64,000 nt of DNA from Nemopilema nomurai (lineage: Eukaryota > Cnidaria > Scyphozoa > Rhizostomeae > Rhizostomatidae): NCBI GenBank assembly GCA_003864495.1, contig ML133458.1:248001-312000 (forward strand). Reading direction: 5' to 3'. Below, piece after piece: positions 1 to 12,245 of the stretch. Numbering within the stretch: position 1 is the stretch's first letter; every line of letters begins with the position of its first letter. The notes below the pieces were generated by a model. That model was given only the letters and a program-made list of their open reading frames with translations, did no database searches and had not been told where the DNA came from. Both the position numbers and the translations under genes were made by a program.

Positions 1-3000
1 TTCCCATACGTGTGACGGAAGATCGAAAGAAATTTTATTGGTACCATAAAAATCACTTGAATTTAAATCTTGCTCTTGGTATGCCCATCCTAATAGCAAA
101 AAAATGTTTATTAATTCAGGGGAGGCTAGCCCTGTTATGATTTTCGAGTAAAGCTTTCAATATACGAAACAATAATGACCAACTTTGTTCAGGGATATTG
201 TGCACAAAGTAGGAAGAGATCAGTTGAGGAAAGTAGGTATTTTGCCAAGGGAGGATGGTACAAAGTTTATGAGAGTACACACAGCGAATAGCAGAAGTAC
301 ATGCTGAGTGTATGACAATAGGAAAAGACGTTAATGCACTGTCTCGTGACGAATACGAGCTTTCTTCACCAAGAACAGGTGAAAATGATGTGAACGATCG
401 AAACTTTGTTCTGTTTTGGTTACGGTCATCTTTCTTGAGGCAGATTCACCTGCCTTCTGTGCTGTGCAATCTCTAACAGTCTATTGTTGCTGGGATATCC
501 TGTGCAGAAAACCCACAAAATTGTATCTGAGTGAGACTAATTAACCATACTTTATGGAATCCTATCTGGAAGCAAGTTGCCTACGCGAAGAAACTGCATT
601 CCTTGTAGAACAACGCTCGCTTCTGGATCAGGAAAACTCGCCATTTTAGTATCTCGATTGAAATCTGGGTAAGGCAAGCTAGAAAATTTTTTGAAAATAT
701 ACTTAAGCAGCTTTTCATTTGCGGTGAAGTGGTAGCATCACCTTTTGTCCTAAAAATTTCCGAATATGAAATCATATGACGAAGTTCTGTGTAAGTACTA
801 GAAAACTTTTTGATCTCACGAAATGAAGATGGCTTTGAAAGGTCCATTTTGGTTTGTCTTACTAACGTAAGATCAGAAATCATAGATTTCTAGACAACTT
901 GACAACTCTACTAGACAAGATTTTATTCCTGCCCTTGAATTGCTCGATATTTCAACAAAAAAACTGTATAAAGCTAACATTCGATGCAGCGTTCCATACA
1001 GTTGCGATTTGTTTCAATTTTGAAAAAATAGTTTGCTTATGATATCCTAAAAAAGTATATCCCTTTCGCCGTGTTTTTAAATTTTTTTCCGCCAACAAAT
1101 CTTCTTCTAGATAATTTTATTATATTCATATATTTCATTGAATTATCTTAATCAAATTTTTTTTTGCATTTGTGAGGGCTTTTTCAGAAACACTCATCAT
1201 GATTTGCAATCTAATACTTTAACATTGTTTCATTAACGTTATCTAGAACGTCTAAAAGTCAAATTGACTTTGCTTATTTCCTTCTGCAGCATCTTTTCTA
1301 TTTAAATTAGAAAGAAAAATTCAAATCCTTGATTTTTTCACCTCTGATCAAGTAGTAGGCAGTAATATTTAATGTTTTAAGTCAAATAATCGATTATTGT
1401 TTCTTTGCCTTATCTAGTACTTTTGTTGCAAAATCATGGAATGCAGCATAAAAATTTTAATGAACATCAAATGAATATGCTCAATAATAAAAAGTCGCTT
1501 TGCAATTGGCTTTTATTGTATTACTGAAAGCAGGGAAGACAACGTCGCATCCAGATTGAAAAACTACTTCTGTTATGCCGCAAATTGTGTTTTCTCCAAG
1601 AACTAACAACATACTTTGAGTTTGATTTAAGTATGACAATTTTATTTTCATCAGAATGACTAGAAATCAGACTTCTATTCAAAAATTCTGCAAAAAGATT
1701 AACTTATGGTCTTGCAGCAGCAGTAAAAGCTATTGAATGACTCTATGGTCGAAAACACAAATGGTGTGCCTACAAGTACTTTTAAAACTTCAGCTGCTCA
1801 AAGAATTATAAAAGCAAATCTTTCCAACGCAAGCCACAAAAATTACTTGCTTGCGGGACGAAAGTTCAAGCGAATTTTGATCTAACGCAATAAATTGATA
1901 CTTACCGTCTGATTCTGTGAATGTGGTTGTCAGTTTGTTTGGAATTGGCAGATAGCTTCCTCTTCGATTGACGATTGTTGCTTTATGTCTAATGCTATTC
2001 ACCGCTGTTATCCGTAGAAGCTACTTCACTTTTGATTTTCGGGGAATGACTATTGCACTAGAGAAATTTCATGCTCTGTCCTCATCCACTAGCAGCCAAC
2101 ACAAAAGGAGTACTAGTGCGAGCATGTCATTTATCATAGCAGAAGGCAGCTGATAGAAGAGCAGGTGATGCTGAAGCGAAATTTCATTAAGACACAATAA
2201 ATATGAATATCGAGCTTGCTTTCCCAATGCATAATGGGAGAGTTGCCAAGAGCACAATATATGGAATAATTTGGAAAAAAGTTTGATTTTATAAAATATG
2301 ATGCTTTTGTTAGTTTCAAGGTAGGATTCTTGAAATTTCATTTCGCTAAGAGAAAGAAGATATGAATGTTGAGTTCACTTTTTCAGTAACAAAAATACAA
2401 TATGTGGAAAAATGCGAGAAGAAGTGTGATTTCTATGAAATATAATGTTTTTGTTAATTTCAAGGTAGGAATCTTGGAATTTACTTCGCAATTTCGTTAA
2501 GAGAAAGTAGATATGAATGTCGAGCTTACTTTCTTAGTTGCCAAAAAACCAATATGTGGAAAAATGTGAGAAGAAGTGTGATATTTATGAAATATAATCT
2601 TGCTGTTTATTTTTAAATAAACGTTAACGACCCTTTTTCAAAAATTTATCATTGAAGAAAATCGAGTTTATCACTTTAATTCTTAGTATTAAAATGTACG
2701 AAATAATTCGAAGACAAGTTTGACTTTTATGAAGCATGCTGATCTTGCGTATTTTGCTAAGACCCTTATTTGATATTCTTATCTTGTAAATTACTTCTTG
2801 GAATACGCATCATTTGAGCTGAATAGTGTTTTGCCTGACATGCAGCACAAAGAACTGAAGGAATGCTGCCTTACTTATTTGCGTGTCTTCTGAAGTACTG
2901 ATGACTGGAATGGAGTTGATTATTATGATTATGAGAACTTGAAATGCTGGTGTTGATTGTGCCGACAACAACAAGCGTGATTATGTTGCTAATGAGTCTA

Positions 3001-5550
3001 AGAATGATGACTGATTATGATTTTTGACTGTAAATTTAAAAGCCATTATGAATTTGATGATTATGATAATGGCCGGTGATAATGGCTGTGTTATTCGGTT
3101 TCTTAGCAAAATCTTTCATTTGCAGTTATTGCTCGGCAAGTTGGAAATTCAATCTAAACGAGCTAGTTGCACAAGACAAAGTTGACTGTTAACTGACTTC
3201 TCATCCGCACCAAAAACACGTGTGTGAAAACAGGATTTGCTTTCTTTCAATTTGCACCTGCCTACACTTTTCAGCAGAATCTCGTTTCCAGTTTCTCGTT
3301 GCTCTTCAACCATTTGCCTTAAAGCATAAAAAATTTAAAGCCTTAAAGCATTAAATCATTATTGCTTGTACTTATGTAGCTTTTACTTATGTACAGACAT
3401 CGTACTTGTGTTTGAGCTTAATACTGCTCTATCAATTATTTCTAACTGTAATTATTTCTACATTTCGGCATTGCTAGCACTATGTTTTAATTTGCACTTG
3501 TTAGTTTATGTTCCAATTGTTTGTATGGAGTTGAATCTAAACATGAAACTGACGTGTTCGAGGTGAAAGGAGGTGAACATAATAGTACAAAAAGTATTGA
3601 AGGGCTAGATTTATAAGATTTAAAAGTAATTCCTGTGTTAATTTCGTTGGCGATAACCTAAGTAAGATTGCATAATGTACCTCGTGGACTTTCAGCAAAA
3701 AGCTTTCAAAGTTCTATCAACACAGACTTATCGCAATCTTGATAACAGCGTGATTTGGCGGGTAAAACTCGCAGGCAGCCAGTGGTTTGGTGAAATGATG
3801 CAGGTGACAAAAGGAAAGCATAAAAGTCGATGATATTTATCGTTTCTTTCCAGTCTAATTTCTGATGCTCTGAAAAAATTTATTCACCATTAGTTGGTGA
3901 TGAAGGGCTTTTGAAGGAGATCTGTCAGGCTGGACAGTATTTTAGTCGTGAGGTTCGATCTTATAATTGACGAGGCTTTCAATAGCAGTGGTCCTTTCAA
4001 GCGTTGAATATTCTAGCCGACAGTTTATAATTTTTGATAGACGATGAAGGAAAAGCCGCAATTTCGATAAGCATAATATTGAAAAGCACAAAATGAAGCA
4101 TGTGTTGTTTTTTCTTCATTTTCCTTACTTACAAAGCGAATTTCTTCAGACTAGGGAAAAATGTAGGAAAATCTGGTTTCCGATGTCAAATGGATGAAAT
4201 GGTCTGCACCTGCACTGTGTTTTCTAATTGAAACTAAAAAGGAAATGACGTTGCGGCTTTTACGCGCACCTAAAGTAGACGCCTACAACTGTTCTTTAAA
4301 GAACAATTGCAATAAATAAGAGCAGAACATTGCCAGTATGTGCTTGTTTACCGACACAGTAGCAGGGCAACTCCATTGTTCAAATATTTGAAGCAGCCAT
4401 CTACAAAATTTGCATAACAAGGCCATGCTAATATTTCTTCTAACGCATGGATTGCTTTTAATATTTTAGCTAAATTTTTCAGTATGCTTATAGTATGTTT
4501 CCTAGTGTTGCTGCAATTGTATTCAAATTCTTGTGCGAAAAACATCTATCAATTGTTATTTAAATTTGGTTTAAGTTGTTATTTCAAAAGTTCTTTTACG
4601 TCAGAATTCTCGTTAAAATTCATAGAAAAAGTCAAGGAAACATTGGAAAAGAGCCTTGCATTGCTTGAACATAAAGCCCAAGGAAACACACAAACCTTAA
4701 TGCAGATTTTACCACAGTGAAACACAAACACACACACATAAGCAGGGGAGAAAATTTGGGGGGTATAATAGTTGTCTAAAGTAGACTCATTCATAAACAA
4801 AATAGGTAGCATTTGAGATTCAGTTTAAGAGTCAGTTAAGTTCTGGCATCCAAGCAACATCACAAGCAGCGCAGGGCGAAGATGGTGCAAGGGATTGAAA
4901 GGAATTGCTTCCAAACATAAGTAAATCCAACCAGTTGCTTTTAAGTGGACAAAACTGGATTGAAACTGGTCAAAATGATGATGAGAATGATGTTGATATA
5001 ACGTTTTACAGTTACAATTTGAGACTTTCTGTAGAAATTTTAACTTTGACTTTTGAGTTTTATATTACTATTTCTCTTGTAATTTATATTTCTTTTGGAC
5101 AGGTCCTTGATTGACAACAGCACATTACTGCTGAACAAGCTTAACCTGTATAAATATGATACTATTCTTATTATCATAATTATGATCAATCTACATCATG
5201 ACTTGAAACATCACTAAAAGGGTAGTTTTTAGTCCCCTTTTTGGTCAACAAAACCAAAAATGAAATGAAATTAATCAACTGGAAAAGTAACAAAAATCAC
5301 TTTAAAACAAAAAAAGAAACTACGAAACATCATTGAACAGGGCAAATTCATAGTAAAATAACAAGGATAGAGCCATCAAATACAATAAGATAAACTACTA
5401 ATTTTCATAACATTGTAGGTAACATCTGTAAATAATATTGTAGAAACATATGATGTAGATGCTCTTAATCTACTGGAGTGTTAAATAAACGTATCATATC
5501 TTACTAAACCATATAAATTATCAACATTTAAAATTAAACTGAAATCCAAT
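1..5550. other. Gene-poor region left of the IDH3 gene
   Basis: No open frame here is longer than about 100 codons and none resembles a protein family I know. The longest, a minus-strand frame at 581-883, has no recognisable motif. The stretch contains a degenerate tandem repeat (2176-2765, listed separately), a short CA run near 4725-4737, and ATTATGA-type simple sequence around 2920-3070. A roughly 19-base string at about 3812-3833 recurs at about 7411-7431, which hints at a shared dispersed-repeat remnant. I read the region as intergenic or as intron of a gene lying off the left edge. Confidence 0.5.
2176..2765. repeat. Degenerate tandem repeat, about 150-160 bp period, 3-4 copies
   Basis: Three clear copies begin near 2176, 2337 and 2490. 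Each has the same order of blocks: a start like ATTTCGTTAAGAGAAAG, then ATATGAATGTCGAGCTTAC, then ATATGTGGAAAAATG, then a GTGTGAT...TATGAAATATAA block and TTTCAAGGTAGGA. A fourth, more decayed copy seems to run from about 2650 to 2765. The copies differ by many substitutions and small gaps, so this is an old duplication. No coding frame spans it. Confidence 0.7.
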
Positions 5551-5555
5551 TTATT
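5550..5555 (-). promoter_or_regulatory. AATAAA overlapping the IDH3 stop codon
   Basis: On the minus strand the bases read CAATAAATTGG, so the TAA stop lies inside a canonical polyadenylation hexamer. If used, the 3' UTR would be only about 10-30 nucleotides. I see no other clear minus-strand AATAAA in the next few hundred bases. Use of the signal is inferred. Confidence 0.4.
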
Positions 5556-6702
5556 GAGATGGATGTTTTCTTCTCCTTGATCTCATAGCTTCAATTTCTC
5601 TCTCCAAAATTCCAAAGAATTCTGATGTTGATGTCTCCCCTCCAATGTCAGGTGTCCTAGCTCTTCCACTTACAACAATGTTCTCAATTGCTTTATCTAT
5701 CACCTGAGCATAGCTTGATAACCCAAGATGCCGGAGCATATTTGTGCCAGCAAAAAGGAAGCTCATTGGATTGGCAATATCTTTGTCTGCAATGGCTTTG
5801 CCGCTATTACGGGTACCTGACTCAAAAACTGCAAAGTCATGGCCATAATTGGCACCAGGAGGGATACCTGGTCCACCAACCAATGCTGCTGCAATGTTTG
5901 TTATGACATTGCCGTACAGGTTGGGCATGACCATCACATCAAATTGCCTTGGGTTTGAGACAAGCTGCATGGCACAATTATCGATAATCATGTCATTGAA
6001 CTCAATGTCTGGATACAATTGAGATATTTTTCTGCATGTATTTAGAAATAAGCCATCACTCATTTTCATTATGTTGGCTTTGTGTATTGCTGTTACTTTC
6101 TTCCTTCCATGTTGTTTGGCATATCTAAAGGCAAAGTCAGCAATTCTCTCTGACCTTTCCTCAGTAACAATCTTCATCATTTCAATAACTCCACTCACGT
6201 TTTCATGTTCCAAGTGGCTGTATTCTCCTTCAGTATTTTCTCGCACTATACAAACATCCACATTGCTATGCCTTGTCTTAACACTTGGGAATGATTTGCA
6301 TGTCACAACGTTCGCGAAAAGATCAAGGTTATGTCTCAACTGAACATTTGAAGACATATCATGTGGACCATCCATGATTGAAATCCAGTTTCCTTTCAGA
6401 GCAACACCATTTCGTTGCACTGATGTCACAGCATCCTCAATTGTTTCAGTAATTTCTTCTGAATTCAAAGGACTATAATTAACTACCTCAAAATCTATGG
6501 GCACACCAGCACTTCTAAAAACGTCTTGGGTGCCTTGCATTAGTCGAGGGCCTATCCCATCTGCAGGCAACATTGTAACTGTGTGCCTTCCTCCATATGT
6601 TCCAGTGGGCGACCTGCTGTTGAAACCTGCTTGCTGGACAAAACCAACCCTTTGGATTACACTAAGACTACGTCTGCTAACAATTCGTTGAAATGGCTGC
6701 AT
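5551..6702 (-). CDS. IDH3G: NAD-dependent isocitrate dehydrogenase, gamma-type subunit, mitochondrial; intronless
   Basis: This 383-residue protein belongs to the isocitrate/isopropylmalate dehydrogenase family. The N-terminus is rich in Arg and Ser and lacks acidic residues for about 30 residues, as expected of a mitochondrial presequence. Core motifs: HTVTMLPADGIGP (40-52), ENTEGEYS (155-162), HKANIMKMSDG (207-217), and the dehydrogenase signature starting NLYGN at 261 and running to GGPGI at 280. The blocks VALKGN, QFDVMVMPNLYGN, GANYGH and TPDIGG fit the gamma (regulatory) subunit better than beta; alpha is clearly less similar. In the family, gamma pairs with catalytic alpha in the TCA-cycle enzyme and helps sense citrate/ADP. 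The usual GDGIGPE is ADGIGPR here. The whole frame is one exon, unlike every other gene in this window, so it may be a retrocopy; it is nevertheless fully open. The stop codon overlaps an AATAAA. The start is the first Met and gives the presequence. Confidence 0.92.
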   Translation of the reverse strand: MQPFQRIVSRRSLSVIQRVGFVQQAGFNSRSPTGTYGGRHTVTMLPADGIGPRLMQGTQDVFRSAGVPIDFEVVNYSPLNSEEITETIEDAVTSVQRNGVALKGNWISIMDGPHDMSSNVQLRHNLDLFANVVTCKSFPSVKTRHSNVDVCIVRENTEGEYSHLEHENVSGVIEMMKIVTEERSERIADFAFRYAKQHGRKKVTAIHKANIMKMSDGLFLNTCRKISQLYPDIEFNDMIIDNCAMQLVSNPRQFDVMVMPNLYGNVITNIAAALVGGPGIPPGANYGHDFAVFESGTRNSGKAIADKDIANPMSFLFAGTNMLRHLGLSSYAQVIDKAIENIVVSGRARTPDIGGETSTSEFFGILEREIEAMRSRRRKHPSQ

Positions 6703-6835
6703 TTTTTTGCTTTTCTGGGCAGCAAGGAGGTTGAAGTTTTCACGTTACAGGCCTAAACAAAATTACCGCAATGTTCCATGGGAAAGACTGTTTACATGAA
6801 GTTCTTCACGCTAGGTTTGGCAAAACACAGTTGAG
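6703..6835. promoter_or_regulatory. Probable bidirectional promoter between IDH3G and GOLGA7
   Basis: The start codons of two divergent genes are separated by only 133 bp, so their promoters and 5' UTRs must share this interval. No TATA box is visible on either strand, consistent with a housekeeping-type promoter. The role is inferred from geometry alone. Confidence 0.55.
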
Positions 6836-9800
6836 ATGGCAGGAATGTCAGATGTGGTAGGAAAGTTTCACTTAATGTTTATCTTAACAACGTTTATCTT
6901 TGACTATATTCGGCATAATTATCAATTGAAACTTTCTTGGTTTCAATTACTAAAATTTGCGCTTTTATTTGTATGTTCCGAACTAGGAAATAGGCCCCTT
7001 CTCAGAGTCATTTTTTCATCGTAGGTAGCTACTTCTAAAGTTATGTATTGTTGGACATGTATGTTCAAAGTTACGAGAAAAATCCCCGATTCTGTCGTTT
7101 CTAATCTTGATTTTTCTATCTATCGATCTAATTTTTTCTAAAGAGGAAGCTGTGTAAAATCTTTACTCATTTACATAACAGTGATTAAAAACATTTTTTT
7201 TCATTTGAAGAGGTTGTTGACTTACTTAACTTGAAAATTTTGGTAAAATAACTATAAACCTTTGCCAGAAATTTGTATGTATAATAGGAATAATCTGGCA
7301 TAAACCTGATAAATTGATTAGTGTTAGGATTCATTGATTCAACCTAGCTAAAACCTTGGAGAGGAAGACTCTTCAGGGCTTAAGTTGGCCCCTTCTATTC
7401 TTCATTATAGGAAAGCATAAAAGTCGATAATAGGCCCTATGTGGGACTTAAGTGAAGATTTAATGAAAGCTGGACAAAATGTACAAGTCTTTCCTATAAC
7501 CAATTTAAAAAATGCATTTTGAATTGCTTTTAAGATGTATTTTTAAAGTGCAATGAATTTTAACATTCTTTTTGGGTAGTGAAATATCATATGTCTGGTT
7601 ACAGAAATGTGGCAATATACTTCAAGATAACGAAATGTTAGTGTGTGCAAATTTTTGTACTTAATTTGTTATGATATCAATTTTTTGGCAAAAGTTATTG
7701 AATAATGTCTTTCATTTCAGAGATCTCCAATCCCTGCAAGCACAAAAAGAATCTTTGTGCAAAGAGACTTTACAGAAGGCACTGCAGTCAAATTTCAAGT
7801 AAAATATCCTTTAGAACTCGAGGGAAAGGTGAGACTTCCTACTCTCTTTGTAATTCTTTTAGAATGTTGATACAATATTCATGAGTTAATAGTCAAAGTT
7901 AGTCTGTTAAGAAGTTATTCAGATATATTTCCGCTAAGTTGTTTGTTTAGTTTGATGGATGATTTGTTGGTTTTGATACATTTCAACAAATCATGTTTTG
8001 GGCTAATCATGCTACCCAATGTGTTAATAATAATAATAATAATAACAATGATAATAATATGTCATATTACAGGATAACCTTATCAGTAAGAAGATCAGCA
8101 AGGGTCCTGTTGAAGCTAAAATTTTTAAAGTAAAATGATAAAGTTTACAAGAGATAAAAGCTATAAAAAACTAAATATCAATCAGGTTCTAAATTTGAAA
8201 ACAAGGTGTCTTTATTTTCCTTTTGAAATTGATAAAGTACTTTTCATTTCTGACATCACTAGGTTGTTGTAAATTGAAGCTCCTTGAAAAGCAAAAGTTT
8301 TTTTCCCGACTCACATCTCACTTGACATATATATGCTGTTTTGCCTTTCTAGCTTCCAGAGAAATTCTTTGAAGAAACACTAAAGAAAGTGAATGGTATA
8401 TTTGCTAATGCTGAAAAAGTGGGCCTAAGGACCTACACTCAAGGATGCATATCATGCCTAACGGCATACCTTCTTTATGCCTGTTTTGATACCCATTATG
8501 ATAAAGTGAGTTTTGTTTTTGATTCAATAGTCTGATTTTGCTTTCTTGCATCATTGTTTTATCTTGTGTTTGCAGATGAAGACCTGATTCTTGCTCCCTT
8601 GAAGTCAAACCATTCAGGACAGGAGTTTTTTGTAAATACATCACTATGACAAAGTCATGAGTGTATCACTCACTTTATTTGTTACTTTCGAATCTTTGTT
8701 GTTTGACTGTAGTATGAAATTTCACTTTCATATGCGCAGTATAATTTTTTTTCATTTTTTTTAGTGCATGAAAAAGCTAGCCACTTACATTGATGAACAA
8801 AATGCAAGTGTTTATGGTCCTAGGGGCCTATTGCTGATAAATCCAATGGAAAGGGGTTTACGAGTTGTATCCTTTTTAGAGAAGTTCACCAATGACTCAA
8901 GATGAGAGCTTTGTAAGCTACTAACATATTAAGACCAATGAGTGAGCTGCATTTGCAGCAAATCCAAATGCATAAACCTAATGCAGTTTTTCTTAAACTG
9001 ATTTTTTATCAAGAAGAAAGAAGCATCTGTGCCCATTTTTTAGAATTACCTTTGTCAAGGGAGTCAACTGTTTCTATGACTAGATTAAAAATGACTAGTT
9101 TGGTTCCTACATGACCTCCATTTGTTCAGTCAGATTAAAGAAACATTTGTTCTGAAAGGTTTTGAATTCTCAATCTATGTAAAGTAGGAGCATGTTACCA
9201 ACAGATCTCCAGGTTGTACTAAGTTGGCCTTGGATTTCTAATGTGTAGTGTGCTCCTATACAGATGAGTGCCCATTCAGTCATAAGAAAAGCTGTTTCTC
9301 ACATGCATTATATTCCCTTTGTCTGCGCATTGTTCAACAGATGTTCAAGAAACAGCTGCTTTTGATATTGAAAGTGAAAAAGATTTGCCTCTGAATCATC
9401 TTTTAATTCGCCTTCATGTTTCAGATTTTGTTCACTGGAAATTTCATTCTTTATTTTTGAAGGCTAAAACAGTTGACTGCAATTCCATATGCTGCTTAGT
9501 CTAGTTATATTAATACATGCAACACTTAAAAACTATTCAGCCACACCCAGCTTAGACAATAATTTTGCCTAAAGCCATAACTCTTTAAATGTATTTGGTC
9601 TTAGTCTTATAAGATTTGGTAGTACTGTGTTGAAACAAGTATATGCCAGTGCATAACTAAATTGAGTCATGTTTTACCAACACTGCTCCGATATTACTAC
9701 ATAATTCATATTATTTAGCTAAGAAACAAAAGCTACTGAAAAAACAAGATCTTTTGATGTAAAGAAATTCACGGTTCACTGTAAATAAAAAGTTTTGTTA

Positions 9801-10281
9801 AAGCAGCTGGTCAAATGCATTTAAGCTTTTTATAGCATAGGCTGTTAAAGAGAATGAAAGCAGACTTATTAACTTTCATGGTATTCGATGTTGCTGCTGC
9901 TGTTGTTTTGCTCTTTCAATCAAGAACCATTTACCGACGGATAGATCAAAGACGCATTATGCGTGTGATTGAAAGCTCTAAAAGTATATGAAGTAAAAGG
10001 GTTTTTTACCCAAGACACAACAGGTTTTGAAGACGATTTGAATTTAATAGAAAATGATTAAAGAGGAAATTTTTGGGTCCAAACACTTTGATGTGCCAGG
10101 AATCTGTTTTTTTCATTGTTAGAATAAAAATTCCCTAGGGGCGACTTGGTAGCTCACGTTGACGCAGCCGTTGCAAATTTTTTTTGAAACAGCGTCTAAA
10201 TCGTTTAAATAGCTTTAGTCGAAGATCAGTCAAATTTCCTTAACTCTTCCTTTTCAGATAGAGATATGCGTTCCAATGTGA
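6836..10281 (+). CDS. GOLGA7: Golgin subfamily A member 7 (GCP16/Erf4 family), five coding exons
   Basis: Exons 6836-6856, 7721-7828, 8353-8505, 8765-8866 and 10258-10281 join in phase 0 at every junction and give 135 residues, against 137 in vertebrate GOLGA7. Recognisable blocks: KRIFVQRDF (exon 2), TYTQGCISCLTAY (exon 3), DEQNASVYGPRGLLL and ERGLRV (exon 4), then IEICVPM (exon 5), which replaces the vertebrate IEITIYEDR tail. GOLGA7 is the accessory subunit that stabilises the palmitoyltransferase ZDHHC9, which palmitoylates Ras at the Golgi. The two cysteines of the GCxxC motif (residues 75 and 78), palmitoylated in the mammalian protein, are kept. Exons 1 and 5 code for only seven residues each and were placed by splice phase plus family similarity, so they are a little less certain than the middle three. 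Exon 4 can also read on in frame to a stop 14 codons later, giving an alternative tail if intron 4 is retained. Confidence 0.93.
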
Positions 10282-10423
10282 AAGAAATTTCGTCATTCGA
10301 AGGCAGAAGGAAAATTTATGAATGATTATGGATTAATTTTGTACAGCAGGGTCGAGTCAAGAAAAATGTCCGTCCAAACTTAAGTACTTTTTGTTTAGGG
10401 GTCGAAGTAAGAAACTACATTTG

Positions 10424-10429
10424 AATAAA
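10424..10429 (+). promoter_or_regulatory. Polyadenylation signal of GOLGA7
   Basis: A canonical AATAAA lies about 145 bases after the GOLGA7 stop codon and is followed by T-rich and GT-containing sequence. It is the first such hexamer downstream on this strand. Confidence 0.55.
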
Positions 10430-12178
10430 AGCTGTTTCTTCGAGGGCATGCACTTGTCTTCAGAAGCAGTTGTGAGCTTTTTAAAGCCAGTTCTTCAATA
10501 TATTTACACACAAATGAGTGCTTCGTAAGTCAAATAATCATCGTCTTTCGAAAGGTCTATTTGCCGAACGATTTTTCGAAAATTTTGAACCAGATTTTCC
10601 CCCCAATTTCGATGAATCAGGATTTCAAATGGGTATGTACTGACAGCAGACCTTTATTCGACTCTTGACAATGTATTTGCTTCTAGATGTTGTCAGACTG
10701 CAATAGTGTACAAGGGAACCTTTCATTTCTTCTGCAGAATAAGACACGTGTTGTCGTGTGCAAGCCCTTTGCATATTGCAACTGCAGTTAGGTGATATGC
10801 CGTTTGACGTCATCCACTTTATTTCCTTGCGTAAATGAGGCGTTTTGCTGTGGAGGAGCTTTGAAACATGTAGCCCCTTTTGATCTCCCGCAAGAATTTA
10901 AGTCAACAAAAACTTTATATGACGTTTTTTGGCATTAGCTAATTGGTTTTTCTGTGTTTTAAGTCGAAGTTAAATGTTAAACTTAAATATCCTCAATCAG
11001 TATGGGAGGGTAAGAGAACTTGAATTTGCCGTTGTTTATTGCTGTGTATACTTGGATGGTCGTCCAGTAGGTATGCTGTAATAAGCAAACATTTTTAATA
11101 TCGCACTCTGTACATATTTAGTGTTTAGCCTTTTTTGAGTTTAACATTGCAAACAGTGCCAGCATTTTGCGCTTTTCTGTGGCAAAACTGCGTGATTTGC
11201 CTCGACAAGTAAGCAGAAGGATTCTTGGATTTTTTTGCTATTCAAATGAGAGGTTTTCTATGTCTGCCCATCTCTGAATGTCTGTCTTCGTTTCTTGTCA
11301 CTCTGGCGATCCAATTCCTTGTTTCAGCTTCCATTGGTTTTCTTATTGGCTCCACTTTATCATTTGTCCGTATCTTGGCCTTTGCAAGCTGTCAGTATCA
11401 TTTAGAGACAGTAGGTCTTGGTTTAATTATAGATGCCTGTCTCCTGTAAAGCTTTTAAAATATACCGCAGAATAATTCGGCAAACAAAGCAAAGACGGTG
11501 AAGAAGATGACTAAGTCTTCGCTTAGGAAGGGGCATCGTGTTTTCCAAAATCTTGGATCGTAGCCCGCTTTTCAAGCTTCTGTATAGGGCACATTTGAAA
11601 ACAGCTTCATTGCCCATGAAAGGAATTGCAAGAGTAAGAATCTGGTCAGTTCTCTATAGTTCTCCATAGAGTTTGCCCTTCTGCGTTTGGTGATCGTGAG
11701 ATAGAAAGATCAGCGGGTAGTTGTGGATTTGGTTCCATCATGTGCTTGTTTATGAAAATCGTCTCATCCCAAATCTTAAAGTAAATAAAGCTCATTGTCT
11801 TCTTGATTTCTTTGTTAAATTTTCTAAAAAGGTGATGTTGATCGTCAGATGTTTTAGCCCTTCAAGAGTGTGGAAACAAATGCTTTTAGCACCTTGGCAA
11901 GTTTGTGACACCTCCAGTAAAAAGAGAAGAATTGTTTTTCACGGTCCCTCGGAACATCGCTCCTCTGTTAACGGCAAACAATGACGCAGATTGAATCCTC
12001 TGTACTAGGAACAATTGCTAAGGACGAAATTGGCAGCTAGTGCCCACTTTTACGCATAGTTGGCGAATAGTTGCGATCGCACAAGTCAAATTGGCATGCA
12101 TTCTGCGTGCGTAGATTTTCACGAGATCCCGCATTACAACCTCCGGTTTTTGAGACAGCGAAACGAGCTCAATCAACC
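10430..12178. other. Intergenic region between GOLGA7 and the Ras-like gene
   Basis: No supported gene. Overlapping plus-strand frames at 11225-11475 are hydrophobic but have no family resemblance, and they overlap each other in different frames, as chance frames do. Nothing resembling an RNA gene was seen. Confidence 0.45.
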
Positions 12179-12187
12179 TATATAAAG
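12179..12187 (+). promoter_or_regulatory. TATA box of the Ras-like gene
   Basis: TATATAAAG occurs 59 bases before the chosen ATG at 12246. A start site about 30 bases downstream (near 12210) would leave a short 5' UTR of about 35 bases. It is the only good TATA element I see just upstream of a gene in this window. Confidence 0.55.
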
Positions 12188-12245
12188 TAAGGACTATTAA
12201 AAGACTATTCACATCTTGGTGCGGAGAGTTTTTCGAGGAAGCAAA

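Noticed and set aside
581..883. 100-codon minus-strand frame
   Set aside because: No family resemblance and no splice-compatible neighbours; kept only as part of the intergenic description.
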